A stretch of 64,000 nucleotides of DNA from Burkholderia sp. WP9 (lineage in GTDB: Bacteria; Pseudomonadota; Gammaproteobacteria; Burkholderiales; Burkholderiaceae): positions 1,426,001 to 1,490,000 of the forward strand of contig NZ_FNTG01000001.1 of the NCBI RefSeq assembly GCF_900104795.1. Direction: 5' to 3'. A program made the translations under genes and the position numbers. The notes under the pieces are model-generated. The model was not told where the DNA came from, searched no databases, and worked only from the letters and a program-made list of their open reading frames with translations. Numbering within the stretch: position 1 is the first letter of the stretch; each line of letters begins with the position of its first letter. This document shows positions 43,996-54,588 of this stretch, one piece after another.

Positions 43996-44720
43996 AGCGC
44001 CGCGCATGGCTCGTTGCAAGCGTATGGGCGAGCGCGGCGATGCTCGGGTCGACCGCGCTCGCCGCGACGCCGGGCCCGCGAACGCAAGTGCTGATCGAGG
44101 CCTACGGCGATTCGACCACGCTCGGCATTACCTGCAGCGACGGCCATTGCGGCCCGCAAGCGCAAAACGCGGTGACGTATCTACAGGACGAATTGCAGGC
44201 GCATCACGGCGGCCAGGTGCGCGTCACGAACTACGGTGTGGGCAACACGATGGCAATGCAACTGCGCGACGGCACGGGCAATCGCCGTGCCGGGCCGACG
44301 GCCGGCCTGCCGTGGCAGGAGCGGCTCGCCGCTTCGCCCGCGCAGATCGTACTGATCAACTACGGCATCAACGAAGTCATGCAGAACCAGACGCCCGAGC
44401 AGTTCTACACGGCCGAGACGGCGCTGGTAACGACCGCTCGCGCGCTCGGCAAACAGCCGGTTCTGCAGACCGCGAACCCGATGCCGGACAACCGGCTCAA
44501 CGCGCGGCTCGCCACGATGGTCGCGATGACGCGCCGGGTGGCCACCGAGCAGCAGGTGCCGCTCGTCGATCAGTTCGCCTACATCAGCAGTTTGCCGGAC
44601 TGGAAGACGTTGATGTCCGACGGCGCGCATCCCAGGCCGGGGTTGTACCGGCTGAAGGCCGAACAGGATTTTCAGGTCGTCGAACCGTTGGTGCGGCGGC
44701 TGCTGGACGGCACGCCGTGA
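43992..44720 (+). CDS. Secreted SGNH/GDSL-type hydrolase
   Basis: 242 residues with a signal peptide (WLVASVWASAAMLGSTALAA). SGNH blocks are visible: Ser41 in AYGDSTTLG (block I), NYGVGNT (block II, Gly), NYGINEV (block III, where Asn is usual and the motif reads GINE), and Asp210/His213 in DGAHPRPG (block V). These enzymes cleave or move ester-linked acyl groups. Its ATG overlaps the stop of the acyltransferase gene, so the two are translationally coupled, pointing to a periplasmic esterase or acyl transfer partner that edits the decoration put on by the membrane acyltransferase. Confidence 0.82.
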   Translation: MKRRAWLVASVWASAAMLGSTALAATPGPRTQVLIEAYGDSTTLGITCSDGHCGPQAQNAVTYLQDELQAHHGGQVRVTNYGVGNTMAMQLRDGTGNRRAGPTAGLPWQERLAASPAQIVLINYGINEVMQNQTPEQFYTAETALVTTARALGKQPVLQTANPMPDNRLNARLATMVAMTRRVATEQQVPLVDQFAYISSLPDWKTLMSDGAHPRPGLYRLKAEQDFQVVEPLVRRLLDGTP

Positions 44721-44851
44721 AGCGCTTTTTCAAGTGCGTTTCGCCTCTTCGGCATCTTTGCCGCGGGCGAAAACGTGCTTCTGAGATGTGCTTTCCGAGT
44801 GCCGATGAAATGCGCCTTAACCGGCGCGACTGCTTTTTCTTTTTCTTTTAA

Positions 44852-45913
<1,062 letters not shown>

Positions 45914-45964
45914 TTCGCGGTGACGAGGCGCCGCCGTGCCGGCGGTCGCGCATCTTCAATGCAA

Positions 45965-46012
45965 AAAAAGACGCGGCGCCCGATCGCAATGATCGAGGCC
46001 CCGCGTCTTTTT
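45965..46012. terminator. Bidirectional rho-independent terminator
   Basis: Stem AAAAAGACGCGG/CCGCGTCTTTTT (45965-45976 with 46001-46012) with an inner CGATC/GATCG pair. It separates convergent gmd and bceK and carries an A-run and T-run on its two sides, so it can end both transcripts. Confidence 0.9.
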
Positions 46013-46037
46013 CATTTCACCGCGCCGCAGGCTTGAT

Positions 46038-47204
46038 TCAGTGCACCCCACCCGCCGCAATCGCCTCGCTATACACCGAGGCCACCCGTTTCGCGATCAC
46101 CGCGTTATCGAAGTTCTCGCGCGCATAACGGCGGCATGCCTGGGCATCCGGCAATTTCAGCGTACCGTTGAGCGCGCCCGCCAGTCCGTCCGCGATTGCC
46201 TTCGCACCTGTTTCCGGCAGCACCAGATCCGGCGACAAACCCGCCACCGCTTCCGGCAAGCCGCCCACCGGCGTGACCAGCACCGGCGTGCCCGAGGCCA
46301 GCGATTCGACCGTGATCAGGCCGAACCCTTCCAGCGCGACCGTCGGCACGACACTGATATTCGCCGCGCGATAGAGCGCCGCCAGATGCTGATCGGGCAC
46401 GAAACCCAGCAGCTTGACGTTATCTTCCAGACCCGCTTCATTGATGCGCGCCTGCAGTTCGCCCTCCAGCCGCCCCTTGCCAGCGATCAGCAGCAGCACG
46501 TCCGGCGCACTGCGCTTGAGCAGCTTGATCGCATCGATCAGATCTTCGAGGCCCATGCGGCGCACCAGACGCCGCACCGCCAGCACGATCGGCCGGTCTT
46601 GCGGCATTTGCAGTTTGAGTCGCGCCTCGGCCGGAGATATCGGCAGATTGAACTGCTCGACATCGACGCAACCGGGCACGACGCGCACGCGGTCCGGCGC
46701 GATGCGATAGCGCGACGTCAGAATCTTGCCGAACGCTTCGGACAACACGATCAGCCGCGACGAGCGCGCATAGACCGATTGCTCCAGATAGCGCTTGGCG
46801 CGCTGGCCAAGCGAATCGGCGCCTTCCACGTGACTCTCGTCGGCCCATGGTCCCTGAAAATGCGAGACCTGCGGAATGCCGCGCGTCACGTCGAGGCCCG
46901 GAAACGTGTAGAGCGCGAAGTGCGACGAAATCACGTCCGGGCGTGACGTGCTGAGTTCCTGGCGCAGCGCGCGGCGCGCGGCCATCAGCCGCAACGGCAG
47001 CGATTGCGCGGCGGAGCCGAAGCCGTTGATCGCGCCACCGGTGTCGGCGGCTACCTTCGGCGAGCCGGCCACCACGCCGCGCACCGCGACGCCCGCGCCC
47101 GGCAGCGCGCCGACCAGCGAGTAGTACATGCGGTCGAGGCCGCCCGCGCGCTCGGGGAACCAATGCATCCCGATCTGCAGCGATTTGATAGAGCTCGTCG
47201 TCAT
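46038..47204 (-). CDS. bceK: Glycosyltransferase family 4 (BceK)
   Basis: 388 residues, a GT-B fold enzyme. The N-terminal half begins SLQIGMHWFPERAGGLDRMY; the C-terminal half has the nucleotide-sugar site with E-x7-E in EGFGLITVESLASGTPV. It would add a sugar to the repeat unit on the cytoplasmic side. It is the last gene of the minus-strand bce-I-type operon, directly before the terminator at 45965-46012. AGGGG precedes ATG 47204. The symbol is by order from bceB. Confidence 0.88.
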   Translation of the reverse strand: MTTSSIKSLQIGMHWFPERAGGLDRMYYSLVGALPGAGVAVRGVVAGSPKVAADTGGAINGFGSAAQSLPLRLMAARRALRQELSTSRPDVISSHFALYTFPGLDVTRGIPQVSHFQGPWADESHVEGADSLGQRAKRYLEQSVYARSSRLIVLSEAFGKILTSRYRIAPDRVRVVPGCVDVEQFNLPISPAEARLKLQMPQDRPIVLAVRRLVRRMGLEDLIDAIKLLKRSAPDVLLLIAGKGRLEGELQARINEAGLEDNVKLLGFVPDQHLAALYRAANISVVPTVALEGFGLITVESLASGTPVLVTPVGGLPEAVAGLSPDLVLPETGAKAIADGLAGALNGTLKLPDAQACRRYARENFDNAVIAKRVASVYSEAIAAGGVH

Positions 47205-47283
47205 GGTTGTGACCCCTGTGCGTTTTGAGAGTTGTGATGGTTAAGCGATGAAACCGCCGGCGGGCCGATACGAACCCGCCACG

Positions 47284-48513
47284 TCATTCCGCGCTCTTCT
47301 GGCCGGCCAGCGTGTTCAGCGTCAGCGCGTCGGTCTTGGCGACCGCCGCCGCTTCCACCTCGCTGCGCCGGCGATCCTTCTGCTGCCCCGCCAACTGGCG
47401 ATACAGCGCGATGTATTGCGCGGCCATGCGCGCCCAGCCGAAGCCGGTTGCGAGTTCGTTGGCGGCCACGCCCATCGCACGGCGCGCCACGTGGTTCTCG
47501 GCGAGGCGTGCGACCGCGTGGGCCAGCGCCTTGGGATCGTCCGGATCGTCGAGCACGATGCCGCATTCCGGCGTGATGATTTCAGCGCCGCCTGCCGTGC
47601 GCGCCGTGACCACGGGCAAGCCCGCCGCCATCGCTTCGAGCAGCGACAGGCTCATCGCCTCATAGCGCGACGGGAACACGAAGGCGTCGACCGAATGCAT
47701 CAGCACCGGCATCTCTTTCACGAGACCGAGAAAATGCACGCGATGCGCGATGCCGAGCGTCTTCGCCTCTTCCGGGTAAGGACTGCCCGGCAGGAAGCCG
47801 GCCACCGCGATCTGCACGTGCTCGGGCAAAAACTTGAGCGCGGCGAGTACGGTGCCGAGATTCTTGCGCGGCGTGCGCAGGTCGCCGACGAACAACAGCA
47901 GGAACGCGTCCTTCGGCAAACCGAATTTCTCGCGGTCGCCGGAGGCCGCGGCAAAGCCTTGCGTATCGACGCCGTTGTAGATCACATCGACACGGTTGCC
48001 GGGCGTGAGGCCGATCGCGCGGATCTCATCGGCGACCTTTTGCGACACTGCGGTGATGACCTTCGAGCGCCGGTAAGCCCAGCGCTCCAGCAGCGCATTG
48101 CAGCGCGTATAGACCGACTGATACGCGGACCACACGCCCTTGGTGAGCCCGAATGGGTAGTACTTGCTGCCGAACCAGCCGCTATGCACGAAGTGCGAGG
48201 TGTTGACGTCGGCGGGCATCCACGTAATGAAGCCGTTCACGTGCAGCACGTCGTACTCGCGGCGATGCGCGCGCAGCCACATCGCGCTCTTGAATGCGAA
48301 CACCTGCTGGCGCAGCAGATTGGTCGGCCACCAGCGGCCGATTTTTACCGGCACCCAGCGGACGTTCGGATGCGCGAGCAGATCCGGCGCGACGTGCGAG
48401 GCGACCAGCGTGACGCCGATGTTCTCGTCGAGCGCCGCGCGGGCGATCTCGTGGTTGACGCGCCCCTGGCCGTCGTTATGGCGCACAACGTGCGTGACAA
48501 TGGCGACTCTCAA
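47284..48513 (-). CDS. bceJ: Glycosyltransferase family 4 (BceJ)
   Basis: 409 residues, GT-B fold, starting RVAIVTHVVRHNDGQGRVNHEI. The donor-binding region holds FVGDLRTPRKNLGTVLAAL and the E-x7-E pair in RYEAMSLSLLEAMAAGLPVV. The start is a TTG at 48513, supported by GGAGGC eight bases upstream and by overlap with the bceI stop (TTGA). The last 30 residues are polar and unlike the family core. Acceptor and donor are unknown. Confidence 0.88.
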   Translation of the reverse strand: MRVAIVTHVVRHNDGQGRVNHEIARAALDENIGVTLVASHVAPDLLAHPNVRWVPVKIGRWWPTNLLRQQVFAFKSAMWLRAHRREYDVLHVNGFITWMPADVNTSHFVHSGWFGSKYYPFGLTKGVWSAYQSVYTRCNALLERWAYRRSKVITAVSQKVADEIRAIGLTPGNRVDVIYNGVDTQGFAAASGDREKFGLPKDAFLLLFVGDLRTPRKNLGTVLAALKFLPEHVQIAVAGFLPGSPYPEEAKTLGIAHRVHFLGLVKEMPVLMHSVDAFVFPSRYEAMSLSLLEAMAAGLPVVTARTAGGAEIITPECGIVLDDPDDPKALAHAVARLAENHVARRAMGVAANELATGFGWARMAAQYIALYRQLAGQQKDRRRSEVEAAAVAKTDALTLNTLAGQKSAE

Positions 48514-49991
48514 TCAGTGCCTCCGTGGATAGATAGCGTGCGGTATGACGCATTGGCGCGGTTGATTTTTTCGTAATGCACCGCGGAAAGAATCGAGAAA
48601 ACACCCATGAAAAGCAGCAGGCCGCCGGTGCCGACCAGCGAATTGGTGAACACCAGCATCGCGAAGGTGGCGAGACTCAGGCTCATGCAGGCAGACACGA
48701 ATTTATCGTTGCGCAGCTTGAACGACGCGAGCACCGCGCGCGTCACCAGCCAGATGATTCCGGACATGTAGAGCAGCGTGCCGGGCCAGCCGAGCACGAA
48801 CGGAATGTTCATCACGCCGCTGTCGAAGTTGCCGTACTGGCCGAGCTGGCCGCCGTCGTTCGAGAGCTTGGTGGAGGTGCCGGTGGCGCCCATGCCTTCG
48901 CCCGATACATCGGTAAAGGCCGTTTTGGCGAAGGTCGCGTAGAACTCGTTACGCGCGGCGTAGCTCTGGTCGTCGTTCAGGTTGACGATGGTGGTCAGGC
49001 GCGCCTGCATCCGCTCGGCCACCGGGCCGACCGCCAGCAGCGGCACGCATAGCCCCGCCAGCAACACCGCGCTGGCCACGATACGCACGCGCACCTTGTT
49101 GTTCGACTTGACGAGCTGGATCAGCAACGCGATGACCCACCCGCCCCACGTCGAGCGCACGAGGCTCAGCGCGAACGAGAAAAAGCCCAGCGCCGCGGCA
49201 ACCCAGCGCACCCGGTGCGTGGCCGCCATCACGAAGACCATCGCGCCCATCATCGCGAACGCGAACGGTCCCGACGAATTCATCGTGCTGAACACGCGCA
49301 CGCCCATCGGCACCGGATCGCCTTGCGAGTTCATCTGCGAGCCGAGCATCCACAGCGCGTCCCACTGCGGCATGATGAAAAACTGCACGAGGCCGTAGCC
49401 GCCCATCACCAGCATGCCCCAGATGAACGTATTGACGATGGTGTCGCGGTACTGCGGATACTGGCGCGTGTTCGCCATGATGTGAAAGCCGATCAGGATC
49501 GGATAGAGCCAGTTCGCGAGGTCGTAGGTGGCCGCGAGCGGCCCGCTCGACATCACGCCCACGAGGAACGCATAGATCAGCCCGAGCAGGACCAGCAGCA
49601 CCGGCAGGCCGCGCCGTTGCGCGAGCAGCTTGTAGTAGCGCAGCAGCGACAGCGCGCTGATCATCGTCACCGCGAGCGGTGCGACCTGAATCAGGCTGGT
49701 CGGTGTGAACGATCCCTTGGACCAGTCGGCCAGACGCCGCACCTCCGGACTCAGGAACCACAGCCACCACATGAAGCCGATATAGCGCGCCGGGCTCTTG
49801 AAGTAGAGCCACAGGCCAGTCAGGATCGCGAGCACCGGAAACGCGAGCGTGAGCACCGTGCCCTGATGCGCGCCGATCAGCAGCGTCGTGACGAACCACA
49901 GCAAAGCCTCCGGCAGCCATTCCTTGCGGGCGCGGGACTTGGCCCGTCCCGTGCCGTTCGCGCCTGCGGCGCTTCGCGCAATCGTCGACAT
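48510..49991 (-). CDS. bceI: Polysaccharide polymerase (Wzy-like, BceI)
   Basis: 493 residues with about twelve membrane segments and a large polar loop near residues 330-400, the layout of Wzy/O-antigen ligase proteins. It would join repeat units on the periplasmic face into the polymer. Sequence in this family is poorly conserved, so the call rests on topology and position between glycosyltransferase genes. ATG 49991 follows the bceH stop by three bases, and its own stop overlaps the bceJ start. Confidence 0.82.
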   Translation of the reverse strand: MSTIARSAAGANGTGRAKSRARKEWLPEALLWFVTTLLIGAHQGTVLTLAFPVLAILTGLWLYFKSPARYIGFMWWLWFLSPEVRRLADWSKGSFTPTSLIQVAPLAVTMISALSLLRYYKLLAQRRGLPVLLVLLGLIYAFLVGVMSSGPLAATYDLANWLYPILIGFHIMANTRQYPQYRDTIVNTFIWGMLVMGGYGLVQFFIMPQWDALWMLGSQMNSQGDPVPMGVRVFSTMNSSGPFAFAMMGAMVFVMAATHRVRWVAAALGFFSFALSLVRSTWGGWVIALLIQLVKSNNKVRVRIVASAVLLAGLCVPLLAVGPVAERMQARLTTIVNLNDDQSYAARNEFYATFAKTAFTDVSGEGMGATGTSTKLSNDGGQLGQYGNFDSGVMNIPFVLGWPGTLLYMSGIIWLVTRAVLASFKLRNDKFVSACMSLSLATFAMLVFTNSLVGTGGLLLFMGVFSILSAVHYEKINRANASYRTLSIHGGTD

Positions 49992-49994
49992 CGT

Positions 49995-51173
49995 TCAGAG
50001 ACCCCCGCGCGACTGCCGCGCCGGCCGCTCGGACTCGGACACGCCTGCAGCCGCTGTCGTCATGCCGGCCGCCGAGCGCGCGCGCGTCGCGGCGCGCGAG
50101 CGCAGCATCTCCTGCGTGATCCGCACATGCTGCATGGCGTAGTGCTGCGTGGTTAGATCGCGGGCGAGCAGGCCGGCCGCGGCCGCCTGCGCCTGGCGCA
50201 ATGCGTGCATGGGCTCGGCGGCGAGCTGGTCCACGGCCTCGCGCAACGCCTGCGGGTTGAACGGCGGGATATAAGACGCCTCGCCGGCCGGAAAATAATC
50301 CTGCAACGCGCCGACATTCGTGACCACCATCGGCTTGCCGACCGCGGCGGCTTCGAGCATGACCGTAATGCCGGAGGCGTGTGAATTCGGCCGCAACGGC
50401 ACGACGATCACATCGGCCCAGTCGTACAGTTCGTGTTGTTTCTTGATGCCGGAGAACAGCGCGATCTCGACGTTGGGCACCCGCAGCGAAGCGGGAATGC
50501 GCCGCCGCGTCGCGAGCTTCACTGTGTAGCGCCCGTCGTTGCCGAATGCCTTGATGAGCGTTTCCCAATCGCGGTCACGGTCGTTGCCAATCGCGGCGAT
50601 GCGGATCGGTGTGTGCGGCGTCCATTCGGTGGGCGTCTTGACCGGGAAATCGCGCGTGTTCAGACCGTACAGCAGCGCCTTGGCGTCGCGATCGAAGTAA
50701 CGCTGGCACAGCCCGGCGTTTTCGCTCGCGAGCGTGGTGAGCTGATCGGCGCGCGTCATCAGCTTGCGATACAGCCAACTGCGCAGCATGCCGTAAGAAG
50801 GCCATTTATCGAGCAGCCACACGCTTTGCGCGAGCAGCAAGGGGCCGTGATCGGCGCCGGCCTTGCGGCCGCTCAGCAGCAGCATGAGCGCCGCGGAGAG
50901 CCATTCCTGTTCGGTGTGCGTCCAGATCACGTCCGAGCGCAGCATCTCGGCGCGGTTGCGCCACGTATGAATGAAGTCGAAGCCGAGCGCTGCCTTCAGC
51001 GCACGGCGCAACAGGCGCACCGGTTTGCCTTCGCGGGCGTCCTGCGAATAGGTGAGTTTGAACGTGTCGGATTCCGCGTGGTGATAGCCGTACAGACAAC
51101 CAATGTCGTCGCCCTGTCGGTAAAAGCGCGGGTCGGCGCCGTAAAACAGATGAACGTGAACTTTCGTACTCAT
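49995..51173 (-). CDS. bceH: Glycosyltransferase (GT4-like, BceH)
   Basis: 392 residues. The N-terminal part opens VHVHLFYGADPRFYRQGDDIG; the C-terminal part has the nucleotide-binding features SHASGITVMLEAAAVGKPMV, an altered E-x7-E region in which the first Glu is Ser or Gly. The divergence suggests a GT-B enzyme of a less common branch, probably still active since the surrounding fold elements are intact. GGAG precedes ATG 51173. A serine/arginine-rich tail of about 35 residues ends the protein. The symbol is by order in the operon. Confidence 0.82.
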   Translation of the reverse strand: MSTKVHVHLFYGADPRFYRQGDDIGCLYGYHHAESDTFKLTYSQDAREGKPVRLLRRALKAALGFDFIHTWRNRAEMLRSDVIWTHTEQEWLSAALMLLLSGRKAGADHGPLLLAQSVWLLDKWPSYGMLRSWLYRKLMTRADQLTTLASENAGLCQRYFDRDAKALLYGLNTRDFPVKTPTEWTPHTPIRIAAIGNDRDRDWETLIKAFGNDGRYTVKLATRRRIPASLRVPNVEIALFSGIKKQHELYDWADVIVVPLRPNSHASGITVMLEAAAVGKPMVVTNVGALQDYFPAGEASYIPPFNPQALREAVDQLAAEPMHALRQAQAAAAGLLARDLTTQHYAMQHVRITQEMLRSRAATRARSAAGMTTAAAGVSESERPARQSRGGL

Positions 51174-51273
51174 GCAGACACTCCGCTCTGCCGGTGGAAA
51201 GGGGCATCGGCGGCCCTGATGCGGGCCGTGCGCCGATGCGCGAACGTGCGGGACGTGCGGCGCGGTGTCGTGC

Positions 51274-52206
51274 TCACGCGGCGCGGGACAGCGCGCGGCG
51301 CGCTTCGTGCGCGCCGGTGCGCACGGCGCGCCAGCGCGTGAGCTTCAGGCCCGCCTGCTTCGAGAGCAGCGCGAGCGCCGCGTGCGTGAGCCCCGGATAA
51401 ACTCGCGTGCCGACCAGCGTCCACCACCACCACGCGGTCTCGCGGTGCAGCGGCGGCAACTGGTCGCGCAGGATCAGATGGAAGTTGAACGCGGCGTTGC
51501 GCAAGGCCGCCATGGTTTGCGCGTCGCGCCGGTCGTCGTCGAAACGCTCGGCGGGAAAGTGATCGACCGCCACGCGCGGGTCGTACATCAGCTTCCAGCC
51601 GGCGTTCCTCACCGCCAGGCTGAACGCCATGTCGTTGTGAACCTGTGCGCCCGCGCCGCGCAGGCGCGCGTCGAAGCGGATGGTGCGCACCGCCTCGCGG
51701 CGGTAGCTCATGTTCGCGCCCTTCAGAATGTCCACTTCGCGCGCACCGCCCACGCCGAGATGATGATTGCCGATAATCTTGCCGTGCGCCGTGACCTTGC
51801 CCACCAGCGGCCGCTCGCCGTCGAGCACGCGACCTTTCTCGTGCACCCAGTCGCGCCCGCCGAGTGCGCCGAGGCGCGCATCGCTCGCGAACGCGGCCGC
51901 AATGCGTTCGACCCAGTCGGCGTGCGGCGCGGCGTCGTCGTCGGTGATCGCGATCACGTCGCCTTTGGCCGCGTCCAGCCCGCGATTCAGCGCCGCGACC
52001 TGGCCGGGCACCTCGACCAGCGCCACCGAGAGCGGCAACGCGCCCGGCACGGCCGGATCGCGCAGGCAGGCGTGGGTCGCTTCGTCGTCGGCGCGCGCCA
52101 CCACCACTACTTCGTCCGGCAGACGCGACTGCCGTTGCAGCGCGGCGAGGCAGCGCGCCAGATCGGCCGGGCGTCGATAAGTCGGAACCAGTACCGTCAC
52201 TTTCAT
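51274..52206 (-). CDS. bceG: Glycosyltransferase family 2 (BceG)
   Basis: 310 residues, GT-A fold, starting MKVTVLVPTYRRPADLARCL. The acidic metal-binding motif is AITDDDAAPH near residue 90, and a later GGRDWVHEKGRV and HNDMAFSLAVRNAGW provide the acceptor-site region. An inverting enzyme using a nucleotide sugar and divalent metal. AAAGGAC lies before ATG 52206. The region upstream in the same frame overlaps bceF and is not part of this gene. Confidence 0.9.
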   Translation of the reverse strand: MKVTVLVPTYRRPADLARCLAALQRQSRLPDEVVVVARADDEATHACLRDPAVPGALPLSVALVEVPGQVAALNRGLDAAKGDVIAITDDDAAPHADWVERIAAAFASDARLGALGGRDWVHEKGRVLDGERPLVGKVTAHGKIIGNHHLGVGGAREVDILKGANMSYRREAVRTIRFDARLRGAGAQVHNDMAFSLAVRNAGWKLMYDPRVAVDHFPAERFDDDRRDAQTMAALRNAAFNFHLILRDQLPPLHRETAWWWWTLVGTRVYPGLTHAALALLSKQAGLKLTRWRAVRTGAHEARRALSRAA

Positions 52207-52268
52207 CGTGATGTCCTTTTTTAACGTCGTTGCGCGAGGTTCGAGTTGCATCCCTAAACGCATCCGGC

Positions 52269-54491
52269 TCAAGTGCTCAGGTATTCCTGAACCGCCGCGT
52301 AGCCCCGGTCGTAGCCGCCGCGCGAGCGGGCCGGCATGCCGTTGAAAATGCCGCCCTGCACGTGCACGCCGGCCGCGCGCAGACGCTTCAACGCGTCCGC
52401 GATCTCGCCTTCGCTGTGTACGCCCGAGCGCATCACGAAGAAGGTCGAACCGGCATACGCGCCGATAATCGACGCATCGGTCACGGCCAGCACCGGCGGC
52501 GTGTCGATGATGATCACGTCGTAGCGTTTGGCGAGACCGTCGAGGTATTGCGGCAGGCGCGGCGACATCAGCAGTTCCGACGGATTGGGCGGACGGCGGC
52601 CGCACGAGATGAAGCTCAGGCCGTCGACGTTCGAGCTGCGGATCGCTTCTTCCAGCGAGATCTGCCCGCTCAGCAATTCGGACAGACCGTTATCCGGCAC
52701 GCCGCCCAGATAGCGCTCGAGCACGCCGCGGCGCATGTCGCCATCGATCATCAGCACGCGCTTGCCCGAATTCGCGAGCAGCACGGCGAGGTTGACCGTC
52801 AGGAAGCTCTTGCCGACTCCGGCCATCGGACCCGTCAGCATGACGATGCGGTTCTTCGCGTCCATCATGGTGAACTGCATGGAGGTGCGCAGGCTGCGCA
52901 AGCTTTCCACCGTGACGTCCTTGGGCCGCGCATTCGCGAGCACAGAGCGCAGGCGTTCGCCGCCGCGCTGGAAGCTGGTCTCGAGCACGGCCTGTTCGGC
53001 GCTCTGCGGCACGAGGCCGAACACCGGCAGATGGAATGCGCGCTCGATGTGATCCGGGTCGTCGATGCCCTTGAACATATTGCGGCGCAGGAACACGAAA
53101 CCCGTGCCCGCGATCAGCCCGAGAATCACCGCCGCCGACAGGATCAGCGCCTTTTTCGGCTTGACCGGCACACCCGGACGCAGCGCGACGTCGACGATAT
53201 GCACGTTGCCGCCGGTGCCGGCCTTCTGCACCGACAGTTCCTGCACGCGGTTGAGCAGCAGCACGTAGATGTCTTCGGCCACCTTCGCGTCGCGCTGCAA
53301 TTGCACGGCCTTCACTTCGGTGGCCGGCAGATCGCGGAAGCGGTCGGCGTATTTGGTGCGTTGCGCCTGCAATTCGGCCATCTGCGCACGCGCGGCGACG
53401 AGCATCGGGTGATCGTCCCCGTAACGCTCGGTGAGCTGCGCCATCTGCAGGCGCAAGCCGGCGATCTGCTGCTCGTACTGCACGCTGCCTTCGAGGTAGA
53501 CCTTGGCCTCGTCGCTCGCGTTGATCGAGCCGGACTGACGTTGATACGCGGTCAAGGCGGCCTCAGCGCGTTCGAGATCGGACTTCAGGCGCGGCTCTTC
53601 ACTCTTCAGGAAGTCGAGCATCTTGCTCGCGTCGGCCTGCTTGTTCAGCACGTGCTGGCGCACATACGACTCGGCCAGCGCATTGGCGACGAGCGCGGCA
53701 TGTTCGGGGCTCTTGTCTTCCAGCGAGATCTGGATCACGCCTGTCTGCTTGCCCTGCTCCTGCACCGTGATGGCCGACTGGAACGCGGAGATCGCGTCGA
53801 GGTCGTTGGCGCGCATCACCGTGAATTCCTCGCCCGGGCGCGCCACCAGTTTGTTGACCATCATGGTCACGCCGCCGCCCTGCTCCTGCTGGCCGACGAG
53901 GCCGCGCAGCAACAGCGCGCCGTTTTCCGCATACAGTTCGTAGTGCTGGTCGTCGATCACCTTCATGGTGAGCTTCTGGCCTTCCAGCGCGGGCACCACG
54001 TCGATCGAATCGACGTCGGCCTCTTCACCGCCCCATGCGTACGACGACAGACCCAGCCACGGACGCGCCGGCTGACCCGGCGTCGCCATGCGCGCGGCGA
54101 TGCTGCCGAGGAGCGGCAGCGTCTTCGGCGTGACGCTGAAGTTCAGCTTCAGTTGCTGCACGACCGGGCCGACCACGCCGCGGCTCTTGATGATTTCGAT
54201 TTCCGCGTCGGTGGGCAGCGAGGTCGAGCCGGTGGTGATCGCGGCGCCCGTTTGCGTCTGCGTGAGCGCCTGCGACGTGTTGTCGGACTGCTCGACCCGC
54301 ACATGCGCATCGGCGGAATAGATCGGCTTGGCGAGAAAACAGTACGCGCCCGCGATCGCGACGATCACGGCGGCAATGGCGATGAGCCACCAGATGTCGT
54401 CGAGGATCACCTGGACCAGTTGTCCGAGGACGACGTCCTCTTCTTCGGTCTTGATCGGACCGGCCATGTGTGGAGAGATTTGGTTGCTCAC
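52269..54491 (-). CDS. bceF: Exopolysaccharide tyrosine autokinase/copolymerase (Wzc-like, BceF)
   Basis: 740 residues from a GTG start (GGGAAGCG upstream). Residues about 20-100 and 420-450 hold the Wzz/PCP-2 domain with two membrane segments around a coiled-coil periplasmic part. The BY-kinase domain follows: Walker A GPMAGVGKS (Lys561), Walker A' MIDGDMRRG and Walker B DVIIIDTPP. Only three tyrosines occur in the C-terminal cluster (Tyr727, Tyr731, Tyr737), fewer than in E. coli Wzc. It controls chain length and export with BceE and is dephosphorylated by BceD. Next genes upstream are bceE and bceD. Confidence 0.95.
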   Translation of the reverse strand: MSNQISPHMAGPIKTEEEDVVLGQLVQVILDDIWWLIAIAAVIVAIAGAYCFLAKPIYSADAHVRVEQSDNTSQALTQTQTGAAITTGSTSLPTDAEIEIIKSRGVVGPVVQQLKLNFSVTPKTLPLLGSIAARMATPGQPARPWLGLSSYAWGGEEADVDSIDVVPALEGQKLTMKVIDDQHYELYAENGALLLRGLVGQQEQGGGVTMMVNKLVARPGEEFTVMRANDLDAISAFQSAITVQEQGKQTGVIQISLEDKSPEHAALVANALAESYVRQHVLNKQADASKMLDFLKSEEPRLKSDLERAEAALTAYQRQSGSINASDEAKVYLEGSVQYEQQIAGLRLQMAQLTERYGDDHPMLVAARAQMAELQAQRTKYADRFRDLPATEVKAVQLQRDAKVAEDIYVLLLNRVQELSVQKAGTGGNVHIVDVALRPGVPVKPKKALILSAAVILGLIAGTGFVFLRRNMFKGIDDPDHIERAFHLPVFGLVPQSAEQAVLETSFQRGGERLRSVLANARPKDVTVESLRSLRTSMQFTMMDAKNRIVMLTGPMAGVGKSFLTVNLAVLLANSGKRVLMIDGDMRRGVLERYLGGVPDNGLSELLSGQISLEEAIRSSNVDGLSFISCGRRPPNPSELLMSPRLPQYLDGLAKRYDVIIIDTPPVLAVTDASIIGAYAGSTFFVMRSGVHSEGEIADALKRLRAAGVHVQGGIFNGMPARSRGGYDRGYAAVQEYLST

Positions 54492-54588
54492 AGTTCGCTT
54501 CCCGTATCGGTTACATCGGCATTTGCTTCGGTCCCGCGCCGCGTCCCTGAAGGACGGCGCGGCGCGGGCCTGACGACGGCTCAGACGA

